64,000 bases of DNA from Closterium sp. Naga37s-1 (taxonomy: Eukaryota > Streptophyta > Zygnematophyceae > Desmidiales > Closteriaceae), in the NCBI GenBank assembly GCA_947471745.1, contig CANJKZ010000020.1:1-64000 (forward strand), in the 5' to 3' direction. The translations under genes and the position numbers were made by a program. The notes beneath the pieces were generated by a model. The model was not told the origin of the DNA. It did not search any database and was given only the letters and a program-made list of their open reading frames with translations. Shown piece by piece: positions 38,878 through 48,017 of this stretch; positions within the stretch are counted from its first letter, which is position 1; each line of letters begins with the position of its first letter.

Positions 38878-40916
38878 GGGAGTGCACTGCAGTGAGGTCA
38901 ACCTGTTGGTAGAGGGAGAAAGGGTACATGGAAACAAAAGATAAGTAGAAGGGAGAAGAACGTAGGTTGAATAGCAGGTTGACCAGTAATAGAAGGGAGC
39001 AGAACGTAGCACAACAACTCACATGACGTTCCTGGAATAGCAGGTTGAGCGCGTTGAGTGCCGTGTGCACATATGCCAGGAAGAACAGGAAGAAATGATA
39101 TTTGAACGATGTGACTAGGAGGTACATCGTCGCGTCAGACTCCTCGAGGAGAACGATGACAGCAGGCAAAACGCCGACGAATCGTGCGATTGCGTCGCCG
39201 TGACTCAACCAGCGGACGGAATGGATCCCCTGGACCTCGAGGTTGGTATGAGTGAAGTCTTCTTGCAGCTCCTTGAACTTGAGGTTGGAGTTGTTAGATC
39301 TGCCGCCACTGAGCGGATAACAGCGTCGATAATGCCAAGCTCTGGTAGTGCCTTAGCCGCATCCTTTGCAGCTAGCGCTTCCCTGCCATAGGGACAATAG
39401 CACAGTCGGTCGGTTAGAACTCAAACAGCAACATATCAAGTTCCACATATCAAACAGCAACGACACCAAACAGCAACATCTTACCTGTGTGCGATGCAGT
39501 GAGAGGCCACCACGTGCGGGATGTGCAGTCGAAGACGCCCAACGAGGCCAGTGTCATTGCCGATCATTATAGGAGCCCCATCGGTGCTGATACCCGCCAC
39601 CTTCTCCAGCGGCAGACTGATACTGTCTAGGAATCCTTTGAGCACAGCATGAAGAGATGATGCATCACACTTCTCAATGGAGAGGTTAGCTAGAAACTCG
39701 GTGACGACGGCATGCTCACGCAGAATTGTTACGAACAAAATCATGTGCTTCACTTTGACGCGGTCTGTACTCTCGTCGCAGCTCAGACCAATGTATGGAC
39801 TCGAGTCAATGAACTCTCTCTGGCGCGCACAAAGGTATGTCGCTATTGCGGCAGTAATCTCTTCGAAGCCGTACCTGCACGGGCATCAACACATGTGGTT
39901 AGTGATAGACTGAGATAGTTGACACTCTGCACAGATATGTACTAGAGCACTGTTACTTACGTCGTGTAGTAGGCACCATAACCGCTCTTTGGGAAGCCGG
40001 GTGTGCCACGCTGCGCCAGATGTCGGACGAGGTCCACGTACATCTCGATCGGGGCATCGGACTTAGCGATGAAGAGTGCGGTCTCAAAGAGCCCGATCAG
40101 GCGCTCCTTCTCAAGGTCTTTCACCTACGGGTTGTCGTCGATCCGGCGGTTAGCCTTGAGCGCTGCCTCGGCTGTCCTCTGTCTACGCAGAGCTCGGCGG
40201 TGCTTCCTTGTGCGCTGATGCTTCCGCGTTGCCTGGGTCTGCACATCGGTCGCCCCTTCTCCTTTGGCGCCGAAGTTCGTGCCCACACCACCGTGCGCAA
40301 TGCAGACCGTGCACTTCATTGACAGGAACCCGGCTTTCGTCTGACACAAAACAAGCCACGGGTAGTCGCCAGACCACTGTTTGTTGTACATAAATAAGGC
40401 TACCTGATATTTCTCCTCGACTATGTCGGGCAGTTCCGTTTCAGAAGCAGCCTCAACTGCTTTCCCCTTGAATTTACGATGTTGGGCCTTCGGGAAGGAG
40501 TTCCCTACAACAGACGTTGGCGTAGCCTGACTGGCACCCCACTAGATCTTCGCCTGGAGGTAATTCACTTTGATACCCCTTTTGAGACGTGGGCCGACGC
40601 GAGTAGATCCGGCAGCGATAGGATGACGGTTCCGTGTGGGTTCGGAAGCGGCACGAGTTGATGCGGTAGCGACAGGAGTTGATGCGGCAGCGACAGGAGG
40701 TGATGCGGCAGCGGCGACATGCGTCGAACACTCGCTCTGCGTCCAGATGGTAGGTGCCTCGGGGCCCGAGGAAGGGAGAACAACGGCCCGAACTGATGGC
40801 GAGACTAACGCGGGAGCAGCTGAAGCTCGTCGTAAGAAGTCAAGGTCAGCAAGGGCGACTGGCTTCGAGGCAGCGTTGGAAACAGGGCCGTCGCCTGCGG
40901 GCGACGAATCCGCCAT
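38878..40916 (-). pseudogene. hAT-like transposase G, N-terminal part
   Basis: Starts at the ATG at 40914-40916 (MADSSPAGDGPVSNAASKP). Exons then give FLRRASAAPALVSPSVRAVV, a possible TTF/BED-like zinc finger (WLVLCQTKAGFLSMKCTVCI), IEMYVDLVRHLAQRGTPGF, the transposase core YIGLSCDESTDRVKVKHMI, VAGISTDGAPIMIGNDTGLV and PHVVASHCIAHR (motif around DGA and H.IAHR typical of hAT RNase H-fold), then GIHSVRWLSHGDAIARFVGV and FLAYVHTALNALNLLFQERH. The exon VDLTAVHS is cut by copia H at 38877 and resumes at 32576. A frame change near 39300 shows decay or an unseen intron. Whether it was a mobile transposon or a domesticated gene cannot be told. Confidence 0.78.
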
Positions 40917-41095
40917 GGCTGATCAGCTCCAAGTAAACCCCCAACTCCAGTATTGAATTTAGGGTTGGGAACTCCTTTCAGAGAACATGCCAGGCGATTT
41001 TACCCGGTTGCTATAAATTTCTATCTGTTGATAAGAACCACCCCCATTGTTTCAACGAATTTACAATAGCATACCGTAAGACCCTTGGGTGGTAT
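40917..41095. other. short spacer, nothing recognised
   Basis: AT-richer intergenic sequence upstream of hAT-like gene G; no feature seen beyond the MITE that follows. Confidence 0.5.
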
Positions 41096-41103
41096 ATCCA
41101 GAG

Positions 41104-41335
41104 CAGGGCCTCAGATTTGTTTGGCCTAGGATGAAAAAACAGAGTTGGTACAAAACGTATTCCTGATAATCAGGCAAATCAGCCATTTTATGCCATTTTA
41201 CACTACAAATCTATTAAAAATTCCTGTTTCTTTTCAACAAATTGCTGAAAAATCAGCCTCACTTCTAAAAAGGGTCTGAAATCTCAGCCTTTTTCACCTA
41301 AATCAACCTTTTTTTCGCTGACTTCTGAGGCCCTG
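41104..41335. mobile_element. hAT-type MITE, 232 bp
   Basis: Perfect 12-bp terminal inverted repeats CAGGGCCTCAGA, flanked by the perfect 8-bp duplication ATCCAGAG (41096-41103 and 41336-41343). An 8-bp target duplication and a CAGGG-type terminus are hallmarks of the hAT superfamily. AT-rich interior with several AAATCAGCC-like motifs and no open frame. Confidence 0.92.
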
Positions 41336-41505
41336 ATCCAGAGGATTTTGATATGAGCACAAATTGGATATGGTAGTTGCCTACTCGTTTAGGTAACCTC
41401 CATGCAATAATGTTTCTTCTTGTAGAAAAGACGCCGTGTGACATTGTAACAAGGTTATGTTTCTTCTTTTAAGCCAACTCAAAAGTCATCTCCACATTAT
41501 CCCAT

Positions 41506-44500
41506 CTATGAAGACTCTTCCCTCTTCTTGGCCTTGGGCTGGCAAGTGATCTTGTGCAACGGCCAGTGGGCCTTCTGGCACTCCCTGCTGCAGTAGGCAG
41601 CCTTGCCGCACCGCGAACATAGCTTGAGCTGCAACCCCGCCCCTTCCACCCCGACACACTGTGCCCACGAACACACACGCCGCCCTCCCTTGCCACTGCG
41701 CCCCTGATCAGAGGCAGCAGCAGCAGCAGCAGCACTGGCAGCAACAGCATCCACCTGAGCCTGGCAGCAGTAGCTGGTCTCCCCCAGCAGCATCTCCCTC
41801 AAACACGCCAGAGGATTCACCCCCCCCCGGCCACGGCTCCAGGTACCACGCCCCTGCATTCCCCTCCCGCCCCTCCCCACTCTCTCCCCCTTCTGGGCCT
41901 TCCCCTCCCCCATACGAATCTCCACCCCTAGCATCACCAGCGGCAACGACAGAGTCACTCACCGCTTGCCTACGTGCCTCCGCCATGACCTTCTCCTCCT
42001 GTAGCACGCGCTTCATGGCCGCACAGCACTCCTCCAACCCATCCCCCTCACCACCAGCCACCCCCGCCTCACCAAGACCCTCCACAGCAGGCCACGCCAT
42101 AACAGCAGCCCGCCGCCAGCTGTCCACTTCCTCCCACATCCTCCACTCCTCGATCCCCTCCCACCTTCCCTGCCGCCCCAACCTCTCCTCCTGCCCTACC
42201 CCGTCCTGCCCGACAGGCTGGAGAATGCTCGTTACCCCCCTCTCCTCCACAATGAGCTTAATGCCACAAAACAGAAACAACACCCGAAGCTCCTCCATCA
42301 CGCCTTCCAGCAGCGGCGCCACAAGCGAGTCTGGGACCACCGCAGGGATGGGCGCCACGTGCAGGGATTCCAAGAAGCTTCTGAAGCGCGCCGATCGGGG
42401 CGGGAAGAGCGAGAGGATGCACTGCAGCAGCGCGGACGAGGGGCGGTAGGCGAAGTTTGCGGCGAGTGAGGAGAAAGTGACTGCATCCTGGTACCCACTG
42501 ATGCAGTACCGACAGCGGTCGCAGGCCGACGCGGGGTAAAGGACGCCTGCGATCATCTCTACAATCATCTCCACCTCGGTTCTGGACCGTAGGATGGGCT
42601 TGATCTTGCCCTCTGCGAACGGCCCCAGAGCCAGAGGAGTCCAGGTTCGATCCTTCAGGTCCATGCAGCTAGCCCAGGAGGTGATAGCCCGGGCCAGAGG
42701 ACCATTCCTGCCCTCCCTTGCCAGCCTTGCAGGGGCGAACCTTCTCAGAAACTCCTCCACGCGGTGACCCAGTGTGGGGAAGAAGGGGCCGCTGGAGTTG
42801 TTGCGCAGAGTGCCTATGAAATTGGGCGAGCCAGCGAGGGAGGGGCCTGGGTATGGCATGTTGAGCTCCCTCACGTTGTACTCCTTCTTCATCTCCTCGC
42901 TGTCCAACTCACCGCCATGAAATGCCCCCACCTGGAAGGTCTTGAGTCCAATAAACTCCCCAGGATCTTTCAAATTCGCCGCCACTGCCGCCCTGTCCCC
43001 CTCCGGAAACTCCTTCCAGCCCGTCGTTGCCGAGCCTTCCAGGCCTGGCGCACCTGCAGGCTTTGACACGGCGCCGAACCTGAACATCAGGTTCGGGAGG
43101 TCGTGGATTAGGTGGGGAAGAGAAGGGCCTGGATCTTTCATGTAGTGCTGGGTGCAGGCGTCGGCGGGGTTGACCTTGAACCCGTAGAGTCGCACCCATC
43201 ACAGCAGGCAGGTGACTCGGTACGTGAACAGTGCCACCACCCCGTTACTGTTCACCGGGACAAGGCCGGCGCCGCTTGCAGCACCAGACCCACTGGCTGC
43301 AGCACCAGACCCAGCACCAGCAGGAGCAGCAGGAGCTGATGCTGGTGCGTCTGAATCCACTGCTCGCTTCCCTCTATCCTGCACTCCACTTCCCTCCACA
43401 CTCCCCTTCTCCGCAGCCAGCCGGTTCCGTGCCTCCTCCACAGCAGCGTCCTCTACCCTCTCCTTGTCGCGGCTGCCGGCACAGTCGGAGAAGATGAGAG
43501 AAGCTCTCACAGCAAACTGCGGCCGGCAGAAGAGAGTGGCGCACTTGAGGGCAAACTCGGTGGGGTCGGCACCAGATATCACCATGCCACCGCTGCTTGC
43601 CGGCTTCGGCTTCCAAGGCCCCTTCATTTTCTCTTCCCTCTGTGCTCTCGCCCTTGGAGCACTGCGAGCAGCAGCAGCGGTACTGCTTGCCTGCCAGCCC
43701 TCCCTGGGCGGCAATCTCCCCCACGCGCCGCACATACTCCTCCCACTCAACCCCTCCTAACCCCTCCCTCCACTCCTTCCCCTCTCTTCCCTCCCCCCGG
43801 CTCGCTCCTTCCCCTCCCGCCTCCCCATGCGCGCCCCTCCCCCCCGGCAGCAGCGGCAGCATGCGGGCAGCAAAGCTAGTCTCCAGCTGCTGTTTGCCCT
43901 TCACTCCCAGCACCTGCAGCAGCAGCGACGCCACGCAGTCGCCCTGCACCTGCTGCCCCGCTCCGAACTGAAACGCCAATACGGAAAAGGCCATCTCAGG
44001 GAAGCGCAGGTGCGCGCGCCAGAGAGTGACGAAGCGCGGGAACCTGGCAACAAGCACGAGGAACGCAGCAATGGACACGGCCATGCGGTAGAGCGTCCAG
44101 CACCGGCTGCACTGCCAGCAGCACCACCACAGGGCGCGAGGAAAAGGCGCAGCAGCACAACCAGCAGACAGGCTCCGCGCGGCGCTAGCTTCTCTGCGTG
44201 CCGCCGCGTATTCATTGACATGCATAATCTCTGCCATCTGCCGCCGTATCTACTGGAAGTCCAGTAGCAGGCCGACGCGTGGCTCAGCCAGCCATTCGAG
44301 CATCATGGCCTCTGCTGCAACCACAGGCGCCGCGTCCGCCTTCCATCGATACTGCTGCGCCAACGATGCCGCTGCTGCGCCAGTAGAGGCGCCGCTGGTA
44401 TTACCTGGAAAACGGCGAGGAGGGGCGGAGAGCGGGACGGTGGCGGAGTAGGCGAGGATGGGCGGCGTGGGCTTGTTGGCGAGGCGGAAGGGCGGCATGG

Positions 44501-44693
44501 TGGGCACCACGGGCTGCTGCAGGTGCTTGCGCAGCGAGGCCAGGCTTGAGATGCGGAAGGTGATGGGCGGGGCGGGGCGGAGCATACGGGAGAGGCAGCA
44601 GGCGCAGAGGGAGTGCGACCACGGCAGGTGCACATCCACATAGTGCACCACGTGCGGCCGGGCCAGCGGCACGTGCTCCACGTGTACCATCTG

Positions 44694-44743
<50 letters not shown>

Positions 44744-45604
44744 GGGGTCCGCTGCCTTTACCACTGGTACCATTGGTACCACTGCTAGTGCCTGTGGTAG
44801 TGGCAGACGCAGTAGTGCGGTTGTCTGCTCTTGTGTCGTTGCCCACGGCAGAGGCAGGAGGGGGAGCGGAAGGTGCGGCGGCAGGTGCAGGCGCAGCGAG
44901 CGGGACGGGAGCTGGAGCAGAGACTGGAGCAGAGACTGGAGCAGGGGAAGGTAAGCTCTCGAGTTGGGAGTTCACGACAGGAGTCGACGATAGGTCTCCG
45001 GATGCTGGGTGTAAGGCATCCACCCCAGGAGCGACAGCTGCGTCAGTTGCAACATTGCTGGTGCTGTCGCTGGCGTTCCCTGCATTTCCCCCCGTCGCCG
45101 ATTTTGTCCTCACTGCCAGGACTTTAATCAGCGTACCTGATTTAAGCCTGGCCTTTTCGGCGGATACGGAAGGTGATAAGTACACACTTGCCCAACAGCC
45201 ATAAATCGAACAACCTGCTTCTCTTCGCTCTTGCTGCTGCCCTTATCCGCGTCATCCTGCTGCCGACGTGTCTGCTGAGTTGGCACGCAGCAGTGCGGCA
45301 GGTGGGACTGAAACAGCTTGTCAAATGCTGATTGTAGAGGTTCGTGCAAATCAACGGTAATGGTATAGTCCACGTGTGAAGCTGCTAGCTGTTGGATCGT
45401 TCTTTCGTTCGCGGATTTAGCGGTGCGGTCAGTCGCTGTGCTGCTCGTGGCGTTGTCAAGGTGACGATGACTGAGCAGAGCAGCGGGAACCCTAAACCGA
45501 AGTGCGAACTCCATGATGCCGACGAGGAAACCACAACCACGAGGTAAAGAAAGAGATGCTGTTCGCCTAACCATAATCAGCTTTTCCCGGGACACCCATC
45601 GCAA
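41506..45604 (-). CDS. MYND zinc-finger protein gene, interrupted by stops and frameshifts
   Basis: The C-terminus, ending at TAG 41506-41508, is a MYND finger: CSWAQC ... LCSRCGKAAYC and CQKAHWPLHKITC supply the paired Cys and final His-x3-Cys of this protein-interaction domain. Upstream (minus strand) lies a long conserved-looking region: FSSLAANFAYRPSSALLQCI, EELRVLFLFCGIKLIVEERG, EVEMIVEMIAGVLYPASACD, SPNFIGTLRNNSSGPFFPTL, then ADPTEFALKCATLFCRPQFA, a hydrophobic stretch (RMAVSIAAFLVLVARFPRFV), EYVRRVGEIAAQGG, and an N-terminal part with poly-Ser and VVHYVDVHLPWSHSLCACCL. An exon at 45136-45604 with a CAG|GTACGC donor may be the first exon. Three lesions break the frame: a 1-nt shift in the run of nine C near 41821, TGA at 43199-43201 and TAG at 44250-44252, plus an unexplained shift near 43640. 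It is a pseudogene or contains sequence errors. I do not recognise the N-terminal domains. Confidence 0.6.
44697..44752 (-). repeat. (CTG)n microsatellite coding poly-Ser
   Basis: About 18 CTG triplets on the plus strand, AGC (Ser) on the minus strand, inside the MYND gene's N-terminal region. Confidence 0.95.
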
Positions 45605-46139
45605 ATCCGGCGCTTTTGTGAACGTGTAGCTAAACTAGCCGACGCCATTTTGCTAAGTTCATCCCACATCCCATCGCAAATCTGGAGCAGAGGGACAGGT
45701 TTCATTCGAGGTTTTATATTAGGACGCGTCACACATGTCACACCAGCTGAGGGTCGGGATCACACGCCGAATTCGTGAGCATGGATCGCCACAGGGAACC
45801 GAACTGAAGTTTTGTGACCCGAGATTTGTTCAAGGTGACCCATTCTTGAACAGCTCTTCAATAACATTGTACCGCGCCCCCAGGTCCCACCTCTCGATCC
45901 TCGCAGCCCTCATTCACGACTGTCACGACTTCCTCCCAGCCCTCTCATCACGCCTTTCCTTCCCATCACTCCTGGCTCCCCCAAAGCTCTCGTCGCGCCC
46001 ATAGCTCCCGTCATACCCAAAGCTCTCGTCGCTTCTATAGTTCCCGTTGCTTCCGTCCCTCCCGTCCCTTCCTTCTCTCTCTTCCCTTCGGTCCCTCCCG
46101 TCCCTCTCCGCCTCTCGCCTCTCCCCTTTCCCTACACTG
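45605..46139. promoter_or_regulatory. intergenic region between divergent genes
   Basis: Separates the minus-strand gene ending its 5' side at 45604 from the plus-strand TMEM230-like gene and may hold both promoters. No clear TATA box was picked out; the right part is a pyrimidine-rich CCCTCCCGTC tract. Confidence 0.4.
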
Positions 46140-46345
46140 TTATACCCTCCGCCCAGTTCAACCCCTTCCCTCCGCGCAGTTCCCCCCTTCCCTCCGCGCA
46201 GTCCCCCCCCTTCCCTCCGCGCAGTTCCGCCCTTCCCTCCCCGTAGTTCCCCCCCTCCCTCCGCGCAGTTCCCGCCCTTCCCTCCCGTAGTTCCCCCCCT
46301 CCCTCCGCGCATTTTCCCCCCTTCTCTACGCGCATTTCCCCCCCA
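46140..46345 (+). repeat. about 22-bp tandem repeat upstream of the TMEM230-like gene
   Basis: CCCTTCCCTCCGCGCAGTTC-like units, eight or nine degenerate copies, lie 170 bp before the start codon. Frames across it are a by-product of the repeats. Confidence 0.88.
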
Positions 46346-46514
46346 CGTGCAGTTTCCAACCTTCCTTACTCACCGTTCTCCCGTCGTGGCCTGTTACGTC
46401 TTCGCCCAGCCAAAATCCACGGAAACATCTCTCGCTAAAGCTAGCTTACAACTTTTTAAGCCCAGTATTTTTGGAAAATCTGCCACTGTAGGCGCGGGCT
46501 TTAATATCTGCCAG

Positions 46515-47413
46515 ATGGCCTCCCAGCCCCACGTTAGGTATGCGCGTGTCCCGACGTCAGACTCCGACGCTGCTCCCGACTTCGCCGCAAACGCATCCGC
46601 CGCTCCTCCGTCGACCGCGGGAAGAGCGCGAGGCTCCAACGATGCGGATATCCGCTTCGCCGGTCCTGATATCCACAGACGCGTCCCGAAGCGGTCGGTG
46701 CTGCTCGCGTTGTTCCTGCTGTTCCTGGGGTGCGCGTCGCTAGCAACGTTCTACCTCATGCAGACGGGGCAGGTGGAGGCCGGCGCGCAGCAGAAGTGGA
46801 CGTGCCTCGCCATCGCCTTCCTCACGCTCATGCCCGGTGAGCCTTCCTCACGCTCATGCCCGGTGACCCTTCCTCACGCTGTCCATGCACGCAATCATCA
46901 GAAATTTGATCTCAGCAGTACCCCCGATTCCACTTCCACTCCATCCCTTTCTCCCACTCCGCGTATCATGTCGTTGGCCTTTCACTCTACATTATCCCCA
47001 CTCTGTCCCATTCACATCTGAGACACGTTTGATAGTTCCCAAAGGCGACTCAAATTGTGATTCAGTCACTGCATCAGCATTATCTGAAGCAGTTACGTAC
47101 ATGCATCACCTCTGAATGCATGCATCACCTCTGAATGCATGCATCACCTCTGGATGTCACCCTTTCAGTGACAAACGGATTCTGTGTGCCGTTCTGCCAG
47201 CCACTGCAGAGCCGTCTTTACAACCCAACTCTCTGTTGATGTGTCTGCTAATCTGCGCCTGACTCCTTCCTTCACTCGATATAACTAGCATCATTCATTC
47301 CTCGTTCCTTCCTTTGCCTTGCCAATGTTGCAGGCTTCTACGAGAGCCGCATTGCATACTACTCGTGGAGACAAGCCCCGGGATACTCCTTCTCACAAAT
47401 ACCTCGCTACTAG
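46515..47413 (+). CDS. TMEM230-family membrane protein, two exons
   Basis: Exons 46515-46836 and 47334-47413 (133 codons), donor CCCG|GTGAGC and acceptor TTGCAG|GCTTC, joined in phase. TMEM230 proteins are small two-span membrane proteins of the secretory and endosomal system, involved in vesicle traffic. Visible here: a polar N-terminus with YARVPTSDSD, a basic HRRVPKRS, first membrane span VLLALFLLFLGCASLATFYL, a short loop, second span WTCLAIAFLTLMPG, and the family signature PGFYESRIAYYSWRQAPGYS, then FSQIPRY-stop. The C-terminus ends where plant homologues end. The ATG at 46515 is the first in frame and gives a normal length. This is the cleanest gene in the window. The 497-bp intron holds a duplicate of the exon-end/donor and a 19-bp repeat. 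Confidence 0.93.
47098..47155 (+). repeat. 19-bp tandem repeat, three copies, in the TMEM230-like intron
   Basis: ATGCATCACCTCTGAATGC repeated three times, the last copy with one change. Confidence 0.9.
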
Positions 47414-47880
47414 TACTGTAGCTTCATCGGGATGAGCCTGCATGTTGGTGCTCTAAAGCTGAGGGTCTGCATGCCTGCTTGTTCAATATCCTCAAATATC
47501 GTACATCTATGCACATACGGTACAGATTGTCATGATTGCCACTGCCAATAAGATCCACTCCACATGTGTCACTTCAGTTTAAAGAAGAACGAAAGCATTA
47601 TTGTGGGACCCAAATACAACCTCTGCAACTGGAGCCTTATAAGGTGGGGATATCATCTCAGTTTTGACACTATCCATGGAAAGAGATATCAACACTTTTC
47701 CTTGTACGGTACCATAATCTCCGGGATAGAAACCCCAGTGGCAGTGCAAGCATCGTTCGGAGAAGAGGAAGCAGCAACCCCCTATTTTATTTACTGCCAC
47801 TAATGCAGCAGTTCTTGGTGAGTACAAACAATGCAGCCCTAGTGCTAACGAAAGCAGCGGCTTTCCTGACCCCCCTCCTG
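47414..47880. other. spacer downstream of the TMEM230-like gene; no gene recognised
   Basis: Presumably holds the 3' UTR of the TMEM230-like gene. The short open frames here resemble nothing I know. Confidence 0.4.
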
Positions 47881-47884
47881 CACA

Positions 47885-47985
47885 CGTGTTTACATGGGAT
47901 CGTGCAGAATGGCCTTGGTCGAGTCCCCCTCTTCTGATTCCACCTGCACCTTATAAACCGCGTTCACAACTACGGTATGTTCATG
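47885..47985 (-). repeat. duplicate of the terminal exon segment of the unknown minus-strand gene
   Basis: Minus-strand reading VVVNAVYKVQVESEEGDSTK ... AILHDPM-stop parallels the true C-terminus NIVVKAVYKMQVGSEGGDSA ... EAVLHYAQ-stop 110 bp upstream (48018-48110). A local tandem duplication of the gene's end, each with its own stop. Confidence 0.75.
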
Positions 47986-48017
47986 ACTGTTGAGTCGACT
48001 AAAAACACGCGTGTTCT

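Noticed and set aside
43199..43201. TGA as selenocysteine in the MYND gene
   Set aside because: The context (TCLL-stop-WVRLYG) shows no selenoprotein signature, and other lesions occur in the same gene.
46047..47021. 324-codon plus-strand frame starting in the CCCTCCGCGCAG repeats
   Set aside because: The genuine start is the ATG at 46515; the upstream part is repeat and the part after 46836 is intron.
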